Shown piece by piece: positions 42,041-51,426 of a stretch of 64,000 nt of DNA. The stretch is from TMED14 sp963925545 (GTDB taxonomy: Bacteria; Bacteroidota; Bacteroidia; Flavobacteriales; Schleiferiaceae), in NCBI GenBank assembly GCA_963925545.1, contig CAWUSA010000006.1:1-64000 (forward strand). Reading direction: 5' to 3'. Numbering within the stretch: the stretch's first letter is position 1; each line of letters opens with the position of its first letter. The position numbers and the translations under genes are program-made. Under the pieces are notes generated by a model that did no database searches, had not been told where the DNA came from, and was given only the letters and a program-made list of their open reading frames with translations.

Positions 42041-43473
42041 GTCCAAGGGGTAAGTCATTGTTGGCTATTCAAAGGCGTTGGCGCTGGGTCTATATTGGCT
42101 GGGACGCAACCACGGCATCACTGGCTTATTTGATGCTTTACAGCTTTCGGAAAACAGCCATTGAACCTAGCTTGTTTGGCATTGATCACCTGTTATGGGG
42201 CAATAAGTTCTACATCGGTATTTTTGCAACCACGCTCTTGTGGCTAGCTTCACTTTGGCTGGTTGGCATGTACAACAACCCCCTTCGGAAGTCTCGCCTG
42301 AAAGAAATGGGTCGCATTGTTCAGGTAGGCATCGTCTTTGTGTTAGGTTATTTCTTAGCCTTTCTGCTGGATGATTACGTAGGTTCTACATTGGACTACT
42401 TTCACATTGGTGGAAGGTTTGCTGCAGCCATACTCCTGCTTTCTTTAGGTGGTCGCATTTTCATTGCAAGTTTGATCCGACGACAAATTCGCAACAAACG
42501 ATTTGCCTTCCCGACACTGTTGATTGGCACGCGCGACTTTATTGAGCCCAAGATCCAGGACATCAAGCGCCATGGGCAAGCCTCCGGTGAAGTCTTTGTT
42601 GGCTGGGTAAATGTCTTGGATGATGGCGATTATGCTGCGCTTGATGGTATCCCAATGGTGAGTTCTATTGATGGCGTCAGTGAAAGTTTTTTGTCCCTAG
42701 ATGTTGAAGACTGCATAGTTGCCTTGCCGGAAAACATGCACGGATCCTTGTCATCCTTGATTCTGGTATTGGAACAGCTTGAAAGTCGGATTTTCATGTT
42801 CCCAGACACCTATGGCATTCTGAGTGGTCAAGTGCAAATGGATGACCATGGCCTCCCGCTGGTCGAGTGGCATCTCAACCCGATGACAGCCTTTCAGGCA
42901 CACACCAAACGCCTTGTCGATGTGACTATTAGCACCTTGGCATTGATCGTCTGCGCACCCTTATACCTCCTGCTTGCATTGTGTGTCAAGTGGAGTAGCA
43001 AAGGAGGCGCTCTTTACCGACAAGAACGTCTAGGTCTACAAAGCAAACCCTTTTTCATCATCAAATTTCGCAGCATGCTTCAGGATGCTGAAGGCCTTAA
43101 GCCCCTTCTCAGTAAAGATGATGACCCTCGCATCACAAGCGTTGGCAAGGTCATGAGGAAATACCGATTGGATGAGCTGCCGCAGTTTTGGAATATCCTA
43201 GTCGGTGACATGAGCCTGGTCGGTCCTCGGCCAGAAAGACGCTATTTCGCACAACAAATCCTTCAAAGAGCTCCGCAATACCAGCACATCTACAAGGTCA
43301 GGCCGGGTTTAACCAGCTGGGGCATGGTGAGGTTTGGTTACGCAAGTCAAGTGGATGAGATGATCAAGCGCATGGAGTATGACTTGATTTACATTGAAAA
43401 CATCACCTTCTTCAATGATTTGAAGGTGGTTATTTACACCATTTGGACCATCCTTAAGGGACGAGGGCTTTAG
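42037..43473 (+). CDS. Polyprenyl-phosphate sugar-1-phosphate transferase (WcaJ/WbaP-like)
   Basis: A 478-residue inner-membrane enzyme. The N-terminal half has about four membrane helices and a Rossmann-like segment. The C-terminal catalytic domain has the bacterial sugar transferase pattern: KRLVDVTISTLALIVCAPLY, YRQERLGLQSKPFFIIKFRS, DDPRITSVGKVMRKYRLDEL and DMSLVGPRPER. It starts polysaccharide or glycan assembly by adding a sugar phosphate to undecaprenyl phosphate. No other polysaccharide genes are adjacent. Confidence 0.92.
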   Translation: MSPRGKSLLAIQRRWRWVYIGWDATTASLAYLMLYSFRKTAIEPSLFGIDHLLWGNKFYIGIFATTLLWLASLWLVGMYNNPLRKSRLKEMGRIVQVGIVFVLGYFLAFLLDDYVGSTLDYFHIGGRFAAAILLLSLGGRIFIASLIRRQIRNKRFAFPTLLIGTRDFIEPKIQDIKRHGQASGEVFVGWVNVLDDGDYAALDGIPMVSSIDGVSESFLSLDVEDCIVALPENMHGSLSSLILVLEQLESRIFMFPDTYGILSGQVQMDDHGLPLVEWHLNPMTAFQAHTKRLVDVTISTLALIVCAPLYLLLALCVKWSSKGGALYRQERLGLQSKPFFIIKFRSMLQDAEGLKPLLSKDDDPRITSVGKVMRKYRLDELPQFWNILVGDMSLVGPRPERRYFAQQILQRAPQYQHIYKVRPGLTSWGMVRFGYASQVDEMIKRMEYDLIYIENITFFNDLKVVIYTIWTILKGRGL

Positions 43474-43511
43474 GTTTTGCTGAGGGAGTCAGCCCGCATT
43501 ACCTTCACGGC

Positions 43512-44399
43512 ATGAAACAATGCACAGTGATCGGCGCGGGGACCATGGGAAATGGCATTGCGCATGTGTTTGCCAGCAAGGGCTATGATGTTGCTCTGTA
43601 TGACCTGCATCAGTCGTCTTTAGACAAAGGCCTTGCCTCCATCGAGAAAAACTTAAATCGTCAAGTCAGCAAAGACCTACTGACCGCCAGTGAAGCAGCA
43701 GCAGCGCGTCAACGGATTCATTGCCACCTCAACCTATCTGAAGCTGTGAAAGGCTCAGACATTGTCATTGAGGCTGCCACAGAAAATGAAGCACTCAAGC
43801 TATCCATCTTCAAGGAATTGGATGTCTTATGTGATGCTGAAACCATCCTTGCCACCAACACCTCGTCCATTGCCATTGGCAAGATTGCTGCGGCGACTCA
43901 ACGGGCAGAGAAGGTCATTGGTATGCACTTCATGAATCCCGTGCCGGTGATGAAGCTCGTAGAGATCATTCGCGGCTACAAAACATCTGATGCAACGACT
44001 GATGCTGTGGTAGCACTTGCAAAATCCTTAGGTAAGAGCCCTGTAGAATGCAATGATTACCCTGGCTTTGTGGCCAATCGGATTTTGATGCCAATGATCA
44101 ATGAAGCTATTGAGGCTTTACAAACTGGCGTTGCCGGTGTATCAGAGATTGACAGCATCATGAAAATGGGCATGGCCCACCCTATGGGTCCATTGCAATT
44201 GGCCGATTTCATTGGCCTGGATGTCTGCTTAAGCATCCTTCAGGTCTTGCACAGTGGCCTTGGTCAACCTAAATACGCCCCTAACCCACTGCTTGTTAGC
44301 ATGGTAACCGCTGGTGACCTTGGCGTGAAGTCAGGTCGTGGTTTTTACGATTACGCCAACGGCGTCAAGCAGCCTGTTGTTGCGCCTTCCTTTGTTTAA
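43512..44399 (+). CDS. 3-hydroxybutyryl-CoA dehydrogenase family protein
   Basis: A 295-residue NAD-dependent dehydrogenase. The N-terminal Rossmann motif is VIGAGTMGNGIAHVFASKGY. The catalytic region carries HFMNPVPVMKLVEII (active-site His) and NDYPGFVANRILMPMINEA, and the C-terminal domain includes DFIGLDVCLSILQVL. It oxidises 3-hydroxyacyl-CoA, most likely 3-hydroxybutyryl-CoA, in fatty-acid or leucine metabolism. Length is typical. It lies 38 bases after the sugar transferase, which appears unrelated. Confidence 0.95.
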   Translation: MKQCTVIGAGTMGNGIAHVFASKGYDVALYDLHQSSLDKGLASIEKNLNRQVSKDLLTASEAAAARQRIHCHLNLSEAVKGSDIVIEAATENEALKLSIFKELDVLCDAETILATNTSSIAIGKIAAATQRAEKVIGMHFMNPVPVMKLVEIIRGYKTSDATTDAVVALAKSLGKSPVECNDYPGFVANRILMPMINEAIEALQTGVAGVSEIDSIMKMGMAHPMGPLQLADFIGLDVCLSILQVLHSGLGQPKYAPNPLLVSMVTAGDLGVKSGRGFYDYANGVKQPVVAPSFV

Positions 44400-44420
44400 C
44401 TTTTCATTCCAACATACCCC

Positions 44421-45596
44421 ATGAAAAACCTAACCATCGCTATGCTGCTTTTGCCAGCTATGGCTTTTGCTCAAGTTGACCTCATCAACAAAGTCGCTCA
44501 AAATGGCGGCGATGAGATACCGCAATTTGAATTCACAACCGTTTATGACATTGAGGCCACCTCGGTGAAAAACCAAGCCCGCTCAGGGACCTGCTGGAGT
44601 TACTCTTCCACGTCCTTCATTGAGTCAGAGATGATTCGCATGGGCAAGGATCCCATTGACATTTCAGAGATGTACACGGTACGCAAAACCTACCAAGACA
44701 AAGCTGATCGCTATGTTCGCCTTCATGGCAAACTGAACTTCTCACAGGGCGGCGCATTGCTTGATGTCCTTTATGTTATCAAGCATTATGGCGCAGTACC
44801 CCAGTCTGCTTATGAAGGCTTGAACTATGGCACAGACAACAACGATCACAATGAAATGGAAGCTGCGCTCAAAGGCATAGTAGATGCCGTTGTCAACAAG
44901 AACTCTGGCACCATCACCACGGCATGGAAGCGTGCCCTTGACGGTGTGCTGGATGCCTACCTCGGTGAAGAACCTGCCACATTTGACTACCAAGGCAATA
45001 GCTACAGCCCTAAAAGCTTTGCTGATGAAGTGATCGGGATTGATGTAGATGACTACATTCAGTTGACATCCTTTACCCACAAGCCTTTCAATGCGTACTA
45101 CGCCATCTTGGTTCCAGACAACTGGAATTGGGATCCTTCATTCAATGTGCCATTGGATGACATGATGGGCGCCATTGATCATGCCTTGTCTAAAGGGTTC
45201 ACTGTAGATTGGGCTACTGACGTCTCAGAAAAAGGCTTTTCCTTGAAAAACGGGGTAGCTGTGATGCCCGAGGCCGACTGGAAGGACATGACTTCAGAAG
45301 AGCGTTCAGCCATCTACACAGGGCCGCATGCTGAATTGGTCGTCACCCAAGCCCTGCGTCAAGACGCTTACAACAACTACCAAACACAAGATGATCACGG
45401 CATGCAAATCGTTGGCAAAGTTTTAGACCAAACCGGTGATGCCTATTACATCGTCAAAAATTCATGGGGTGACCGTGAAAATGACTACCGGACAGGCTAC
45501 ATCTACGCGTCTGAAGCTTTTGTCCGTTACAAGACAATATCTGTGCTGATGCACAAGGACGCCTTACCTAAAGCCATCAAGAAGGCCAGCAAATAG
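44421..45596 (+). CDS. Exported C1-family cysteine peptidase, bleomycin-hydrolase type
   Basis: A 391-residue peptidase with signal peptide MKNLTIAMLLLPAMAFAQ. The catalytic Cys58 sits in RSGTCWSYSS, the His in DDHGMQIVG and the Asn in IVKNSWGDREND. The order and spacing match the PepC/bleomycin hydrolase group, aminopeptidases that are usually cytosolic; the signal peptide places this one in the envelope, as in other Bacteroidota. It lies 21 bases after the dehydrogenase and may share its transcript. Confidence 0.9.
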   Translation: MKNLTIAMLLLPAMAFAQVDLINKVAQNGGDEIPQFEFTTVYDIEATSVKNQARSGTCWSYSSTSFIESEMIRMGKDPIDISEMYTVRKTYQDKADRYVRLHGKLNFSQGGALLDVLYVIKHYGAVPQSAYEGLNYGTDNNDHNEMEAALKGIVDAVVNKNSGTITTAWKRALDGVLDAYLGEEPATFDYQGNSYSPKSFADEVIGIDVDDYIQLTSFTHKPFNAYYAILVPDNWNWDPSFNVPLDDMMGAIDHALSKGFTVDWATDVSEKGFSLKNGVAVMPEADWKDMTSEERSAIYTGPHAELVVTQALRQDAYNNYQTQDDHGMQIVGKVLDQTGDAYYIVKNSWGDRENDYRTGYIYASEAFVRYKTISVLMHKDALPKAIKKASK

Positions 45597-45610
45597 CATC
45601 CCGCATGGGT

Positions 45611-47377
45611 CTACATCTGCTCTGGAGACTCAATGCCAAGCAGCAACAGACCTGACTTCAATACGGCGGCAACTTCTGTTGACAACGCCACTCGAAACGC
45701 CGCAATTTGCGGCGTTTCTGCTTTTAATATGCTGTGGTTTTGGTAAAAAGCATTGAAGCCCTTGGCTAAGTCGTAGAGGTAGTTAGCAATACTGCTTGGG
45801 TTCAAGTCCTTTGCCGCATCCTGTATCAATGCTGGGTAGGTCATTAAATACATAATCAATTTAGCCTCAGAGGGTTGGATATCGATATCAGGCCAGGTCC
45901 ATGGAGATACGTCACCACCCAGACGGATAATGCTGCGTATCCTGGCATGGCTGTATTGGATGAATGGTCCTGTGTTGCCGGTAAACTCTATGCTTTGCTC
46001 TGGGTTGAACACCATGGTCTTCTTGGGGTCAACTTTAAGAATGAAATACTTCAAGGCTCCATCACCAAGGGTACGGTACAAATGCTGCTTAGCTTCCTCC
46101 GCAATCCCTTCAGTCTTCCCTAAGGTGTCAGAAATAGTTTTTGCAGCAATCTCCATGCTCGCAAGCAGGTCATCAGCATCCACAGCAGTGCCCTCCCTAG
46201 ATTTCATGCGTCCGTCAGGTAGGTTCACCATGCCATACGACAGGTGGTGTAGGCTGGATGCCCATGCATAGCCCAATTTGGCAAGAATCAAGAACAGGAC
46301 CTTGAAGTGATAATCTTGCTCGTTACCAACAACATAAGTCAGGTTATCAATGGGGTGGTCGATGAAACGCTGAATGGCTGTACCAATGTCTTGTGTCATA
46401 TAAACGGATGTACCATCGCTTCGTAACACGAGCTTCTCATCCATGCCATCCGCTGTGAGGTCGATCCAAACAGACCCATCATCTCTGCGGTAAAAGACCC
46501 CTTTCTCTAAGCCTTTCTCCACATCCCTTTTACCCAGCACATACGTGTCGGACTCATAGTAATTCCTGTCAAAAGACACCCCAATCCGCTGATAGGTGGC
46601 TTCAAAACCCTTGTACACCCATGCATTCATCATGGACCACAATTGCCTGACATCTGAGTCGCCTTGCTCCCATGCTAAGAGCATGGCTTGAACGGCTTTC
46701 ATGCAAGGAGCTTGTTCAGCCGCTTCTTCTTGCGTCAAACCCTTGGACTCCCCTTCTGCAATAGCTTTTTTCAATTCCTGATTGAAACGCACATAATACT
46801 TCCCAACAAAGTGATCACCCTTGACGCCCGTGCTTTCAGGGGTCTCCCCTTGGCCAAACTGCTGCCAGGCCCACATGGATTTGCATATATGCACGCCACG
46901 ATCATTGATGATTTGCACCTGCGTGGTGGATTGACCAGACGCTTTGAGAATTTGACTGACACTGTGCCCTAAGAGGTTGTTCCTGATATGGCCTAAATGC
47001 AATGGCTTGTTGGTGTTTGGACTTGAAAACTCCACCATGTACTGCCTTGAATTGTCTGTTGGTTGGTGTCCCCATTGCTCACTGTGCTGAATGAGGTCGA
47101 AGGTTCTTTGCAAAAAGGCTGATGACAAAGAGAAATTCAGAAATCCCTTGACCACATTGTAGGACGATACGTCACCACTGTTCGCTAAAACAGCTTGACC
47201 AACCGCCTCTGCTGTGACATGTGGCGCTTGTTTGCTTGCGCGCAAGTAAGGGAAGACCACCAAGGTGACATCACCTTCGAAATCCTTGGTTGTTGAGCTG
47301 AGCTCAACTGCGGCTTTTTCAATGCCGTAAAGGGACTCAAGTTGGCCCTGAATGACTGATATAAGTGAATTAAACAT
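45611..47377 (-). CDS. argS: Arginyl-tRNA synthetase
   Basis: A 588-residue class I synthetase. The HIGH-type motif is KPLHLGHIRNN. The KMSKS-type loop is degenerate (GRMKSREGT), as in most ArgRS. The N-terminal tRNA-recognition domain and the C-terminal anticodon domain (FIQYSHARIRSIIR) are present. Its start overlaps the end of the arginase gene by eight bases on the same strand, so the two are probably translated together. The overlap links arginine use in translation with arginine breakdown. Confidence 0.97.
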   Translation of the reverse strand: MFNSLISVIQGQLESLYGIEKAAVELSSTTKDFEGDVTLVVFPYLRASKQAPHVTAEAVGQAVLANSGDVSSYNVVKGFLNFSLSSAFLQRTFDLIQHSEQWGHQPTDNSRQYMVEFSSPNTNKPLHLGHIRNNLLGHSVSQILKASGQSTTQVQIINDRGVHICKSMWAWQQFGQGETPESTGVKGDHFVGKYYVRFNQELKKAIAEGESKGLTQEEAAEQAPCMKAVQAMLLAWEQGDSDVRQLWSMMNAWVYKGFEATYQRIGVSFDRNYYESDTYVLGKRDVEKGLEKGVFYRRDDGSVWIDLTADGMDEKLVLRSDGTSVYMTQDIGTAIQRFIDHPIDNLTYVVGNEQDYHFKVLFLILAKLGYAWASSLHHLSYGMVNLPDGRMKSREGTAVDADDLLASMEIAAKTISDTLGKTEGIAEEAKQHLYRTLGDGALKYFILKVDPKKTMVFNPEQSIEFTGNTGPFIQYSHARIRSIIRLGGDVSPWTWPDIDIQPSEAKLIMYLMTYPALIQDAAKDLNPSSIANYLYDLAKGFNAFYQNHSILKAETPQIAAFRVALSTEVAAVLKSGLLLLGIESPEQM

Positions 47378-48314
47378 GTGATCGATCAGCTAAAGTTTCT
47401 ACAGTTTGGTCAAGCAAAGCAAAAGCCGCCTCTCCCATGGCGTTGCCTTTCATGTCCAGCAATGGGTTGATTTCCGTGAATTCCATGCAAGATACCTTAT
47501 CCCATGAAGCCAGCATTTGCAAGAGATCTGATGCTTCCTCAAGTCTGAGCCCACCTTCTACTGGCGTGCCCGTGCCGTACGACACACTGGGGTCCATGCT
47601 GTCTACGTCAAAAGAGACATACACATGATCACAATGTTGCATTTGTATTTTGATGTGATTGACGATAGCTGCCACCCCTTCTTTACGAAGTGATGCCACT
47701 GTATGGTTAGGTATGCTATGTTTTTTCAGCAAGTTATCTTCTGGCACTTCCGTTGACCGAACACCCACAAAGGCTAAATGTTTGGTCTGCAGGCGCTGTG
47801 AAGGACCTTTCATGCGTTCCCATGCAGCTACAACGGCCTCACTGGGTTGGTTAGTGGCTGATGCCAAGTTGTCATCAGCTATAGCTGTGGCCAATGGCAT
47901 ACCATGCACATTGCCTGATGGAGATGTGTAGGGCGAATGAAGGTCAGTGTGTGCATCGATCCAGACCACACCCAGGGTCTTGTTTGGGAAAGCCTGGTGG
48001 ATTCCTGCAATGCTCCCACCGGCATTGCTGTGGTCGCCACTGATCAGAAAGGGTGTGTCACCAGCTGACATGACCTGTTTAACGTGGCTGCTGATGCGAT
48101 CATACATATCTGCGATGGCCACAATATGTTTACCGTGCAATTCAGGGTTTTCGCGATGCATGATGGCATTGTCAGCTCTCACCATTTCAACGTGTTGATC
48201 CTTGAAAAACTGAGGATTTGTCGATAAGCTGGCAAGCTGCATAGCTTGTAAGCCAAGGCTTGAGCCCCTTGTGCCTGCGCCAATTTCAGAAAGGCTTCCA
48301 ATGAGTTGAATCAT
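47370..48314 (-). CDS. Arginase/agmatinase-family enzyme, probable arginase
   Basis: A 314-residue ureohydrolase. Binuclear-manganese ligands lie in FLISGDHSNAGG, VVWIDAHTDLHSP and VSFDVDSMDPS. The motif SGNVHGMPLA and GTPVEGGLRLEEA are those of arginases rather than agmatinases. It would convert arginine to ornithine and urea. It is the first gene of a two-gene unit with argS and is divergent from ftsK across 63 bp. Confidence 0.9.
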   Translation of the reverse strand: MIQLIGSLSEIGAGTRGSSLGLQAMQLASLSTNPQFFKDQHVEMVRADNAIMHRENPELHGKHIVAIADMYDRISSHVKQVMSAGDTPFLISGDHSNAGGSIAGIHQAFPNKTLGVVWIDAHTDLHSPYTSPSGNVHGMPLATAIADDNLASATNQPSEAVVAAWERMKGPSQRLQTKHLAFVGVRSTEVPEDNLLKKHSIPNHTVASLRKEGVAAIVNHIKIQMQHCDHVYVSFDVDSMDPSVSYGTGTPVEGGLRLEEASDLLQMLASWDKVSCMEFTEINPLLDMKGNAMGEAAFALLDQTVETLADRSHV

Positions 48315-48377
48315 GACATATCGTTGATTTGCTGGTGGTACAAAGGTACAGATTGACCTACCTTTGGTACCCGACCT

Positions 48378-50795
48378 ATGGCAAAGAAAAGCAAGACCCC
48401 TTCTCGCAACCCGTTTAAAGCCTTTGCTTCTCAGCAGAAGGCTTGGAAAACTAACCCTTCATTGATCGCAGCCACAGGCTTCTTCCTGTTGACCTTACTT
48501 CTGTTTGTTGCCTTCGCAACGCTGTCGGGTTTAGCAACCTGGTCTTCTGATTTCAGTGCCTTTGAAGGTGACTGGTCAGATATCCTCACAGACAAAAACG
48601 TGGTTTTGCATAACGCCCTCGGTAATGTAGGCGCACTGCTAGCCTACTTGCTCACCGTCAGATCTTTTGGCGTAGCTGTGCTCCTGCTGCTTGCTTGGGG
48701 CATCGCAAAGGTTTTGTCCATGGCCCTGAACATGAAGTTCAAGGGTAAGACTTGGTTGAGAAGAACCATCCTATGGGCCTTGATGCTTACGTGGTTGATG
48801 GGCATCCTACCGATGGACCTCAGTGATGCGTGGGTTGGCGATTTGGGGAGAAGCATGGCTTTCTGGGCCAATCATTGGCTTGGCAGTTTAGGTACATGGT
48901 TGGCTTTTGCTGGCCTTCTGCTCATGCATGTCACCTGGTTGTTCAAATTGGACCCCCTGCAGTTCACAACCAAGGCAGCAGGAAAAAGCACGGATGATCA
49001 GGCTGACGCCATGAGCGACAGCCTCATTGACGACATAGCTGTTGACATGGAAGATGCCGGCAGCCTTTCAGCAATGCCTGAAGCACCCCTGGATGCAGCT
49101 GAGCCCGCTGAAGTGAGTACGCCTGACCTGATGGTCGATCAAGCCATCGATGAGCCCTACCACACAGAAGGCAGCTCTTCAGAAGCTAATGAATCGACTG
49201 AAGCAGATGGCAACATAGCCCTGGAGATTGAGACCATGCCTTTGGTCGACGAGGTCGCGCCAGAAGATGTCAAAAAACGTGGCGACATCAACACGGCTTA
49301 TGACCCAACGCTGGATTTGTCAAACTACCAACTACCTCGCTTGGATTTGCTGAAACCCTACGATGAGGGACAGGTAAGAATGGACAAGGATGAACTGGAA
49401 GCCAACAAGGTTCGCATCATTGAAACCTTGGAAAACTATAACATCAAAATTGCCAGCATCAAGGCCGCTGTTGGACCGACAGTAACTTTGTATGAGATCG
49501 TCCCTGAAAAAGGCGTGCGAATCAGCAAAATCAAAAGCCTGGAAGATGACATCGCACTGAGTCTATCAGCTCTAGGTATTCGAATCATTGCGCCGATTCC
49601 CGGCAGGGGTACCATTGGTATTGAGGTACCTAACAGGCACCCACAGATGGTATCCATGCAGTCTGTCTTAAGTTCTGACCGTTTCCAGAAAAGCAACATG
49701 GATCTTCCCATCGCTTTGGGTAAAACCATTGCCAATGAAGTCTTTGTAGCTGATTTAGCAAAAATGCCACACCTTTTGATGGCGGGAGCCACAGGGCAAG
49801 GCAAGTCCGTTGGACTGAATGCTATTCTAGCCTCTATCCTTTACAAGAAGCACCCTTCTGAAGTGAAATTTGTTTTGGTTGATCCCAAAAAAGTTGAATT
49901 GACCCTGTATAACAAGATTGAACGACATTTCCTTGCCAAACTCCCTGATTCGGAAGAAGCCATCATCACGGACACCACCAAGGTGATCAATACCTTGAAT
50001 TCACTTTGCATTGAAATGGACCAACGCTATGACTTACTGAAAGCAGCCATGGTTCGCAACATCAAGGAGTACAATGTGAAATTCAAGGCTAGAAAGCTCA
50101 GCCCAGATGACAATCACCGCTACCTACCCTACATCATCTTGGTGATTGATGAATTTGCAGATTTAATCATGACTGCCGGCAAAGAGGTTGAAATGCCCAT
50201 AGCGCGATTGGCTCAGCTCGCACGTGCCATTGGCATCCATTTGATCGTTGCCACACAACGACCATCTGTTAATGTGATCACTGGCATAATCAAAGCCAAT
50301 TTCCCAGCACGGATTGCCTTCAAGGTGTCTTCAAAAATTGATTCACGAACCATCCTGGATGCTAGCGGTGCAGATCAGCTGATTGGTAAAGGGGACATGC
50401 TGTTCCATGCAGGCAATGAGATGATTCGCTTGCAGTGTGCCTTCTTGGACACACCGGAGGTTGAAGATGTTTGCGAATTCATTGGGTCTCAGCAAGCCTA
50501 CCCCGATGCCTACGCGCTGCCTGAGTACACCCCTGATGGATCTGCTTCTGAGGGAGGCAACTACTCGGCGGATGAACGCGATGCCCTTTTCCGAGATGCT
50601 GCATTGATTGTTGTGAATGCTCAGCAAGGTTCAGCTTCATTGCTGCAACGCAAGCTTAAACTTGGCTACAACCGAGCTGGCCGCATTGTTGACCAATTGG
50701 AAGATGCCGGCATCCTTGGACCATTTGAAGGCTCCAAAGCACGCCAGGTGTTGGTTCCTGATGAAATGCGCCTCAAGGAACTGATCGATGGCTAG
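48378..50795 (+). CDS. ftsK: DNA translocase FtsK/SpoIIIE
   Basis: An 805-residue septal DNA pump that resolves chromosome dimers during division. The N-terminus has about four membrane helices (residues 25-190). An acidic, Ala/Glu-rich linker follows (200-300). The motor domain has Walker A GATGQGKSVGLN and Walker B YIILVIDEFADLI, and a C-terminal winged gamma domain (LLQRKLKLGYNRAGRIVDQL) for KOPS reading. The linker is short compared with E. coli FtsK. It heads a plus-strand run; its stop overlaps the lolA-like gene by eight bases. Confidence 0.97.
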   Translation: MAKKSKTPSRNPFKAFASQQKAWKTNPSLIAATGFFLLTLLLFVAFATLSGLATWSSDFSAFEGDWSDILTDKNVVLHNALGNVGALLAYLLTVRSFGVAVLLLLAWGIAKVLSMALNMKFKGKTWLRRTILWALMLTWLMGILPMDLSDAWVGDLGRSMAFWANHWLGSLGTWLAFAGLLLMHVTWLFKLDPLQFTTKAAGKSTDDQADAMSDSLIDDIAVDMEDAGSLSAMPEAPLDAAEPAEVSTPDLMVDQAIDEPYHTEGSSSEANESTEADGNIALEIETMPLVDEVAPEDVKKRGDINTAYDPTLDLSNYQLPRLDLLKPYDEGQVRMDKDELEANKVRIIETLENYNIKIASIKAAVGPTVTLYEIVPEKGVRISKIKSLEDDIALSLSALGIRIIAPIPGRGTIGIEVPNRHPQMVSMQSVLSSDRFQKSNMDLPIALGKTIANEVFVADLAKMPHLLMAGATGQGKSVGLNAILASILYKKHPSEVKFVLVDPKKVELTLYNKIERHFLAKLPDSEEAIITDTTKVINTLNSLCIEMDQRYDLLKAAMVRNIKEYNVKFKARKLSPDDNHRYLPYIILVIDEFADLIMTAGKEVEMPIARLAQLARAIGIHLIVATQRPSVNVITGIIKANFPARIAFKVSSKIDSRTILDASGADQLIGKGDMLFHAGNEMIRLQCAFLDTPEVEDVCEFIGSQQAYPDAYALPEYTPDGSASEGGNYSADERDALFRDAALIVVNAQQGSASLLQRKLKLGYNRAGRIVDQLEDAGILGPFEGSKARQVLVPDEMRLKELIDG

Positions 50796-51426
50796 GCTAA
50801 AGTCAAGCATGATGGCCTGGGTGATGGGAACACTCATTGTCTTACAGGCCATCAATCTGAAGGCTCAGGACCCCTTGCGTGTCATGATTGAACGCGCCAA
50901 CATGGCTCAATTGACAAGCATGGAATTTGACTTCTCTTCTGACGAAATCCCTGAAGCCCTTCAGGGGGATTGGTTGCGCAGCGACTCTTTGCTTCGGTTG
51001 AACCTCCCCAACGCTACGGTCTACTTTGATGGTGCCTACCGCATCGTGGTTGACCATGAAATGGAAGAGATCACGGTTAATACAGATCCATCCAATCGCC
51101 TAGCAGATCTCATCAACGGCTGGCAAACGGAATTCAACCAGGCTACATTGAGCAACATCGGTCAGCAAATCAACCACAATGGGAAAACTGTTCAATTCAT
51201 TCTGGTTGAACCCCAGACAGGTCATGTGACAAAAGCCATCATTGGCATCCATCCCAGCAGCGGCAAACTATTTAGCTATGAGTCGTGGAGCGAAAAAGAT
51301 GGGCATCAACTGCTTCGTGTCAAGCAATCTTCTGACCTAGCTATACCCCCTGTCGATGTCAAGTTTCTGCGTGCCAATCATCCCGAACATTACCTGTTCA
51401 CTGCGCCAAGGAGTTACCAGCTATGA
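50788..51426 (+). CDS. LolA-like periplasmic lipoprotein carrier
   Basis: A 212-residue exported protein with signal peptide ending LKAQD. The beta-strand pattern (SMEFDFSSDEIPEALQGDWL, ATVYFDGAYRIVVDHEMEEI) fits the open-barrel LolA family; LolA ferries lipoproteins across the periplasm. Placement directly after ftsK, with an eight-base overlap, is the usual setting in Bacteroidota. Its stop overlaps the next gene's start (ATGA). Sequence identity to classical LolA is weak, so the call rests on fold pattern and context. Confidence 0.8.
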   Translation: MARLKSSMMAWVMGTLIVLQAINLKAQDPLRVMIERANMAQLTSMEFDFSSDEIPEALQGDWLRSDSLLRLNLPNATVYFDGAYRIVVDHEMEEITVNTDPSNRLADLINGWQTEFNQATLSNIGQQINHNGKTVQFILVEPQTGHVTKAIIGIHPSSGKLFSYESWSEKDGHQLLRVKQSSDLAIPPVDVKFLRANHPEHYLFTAPRSYQL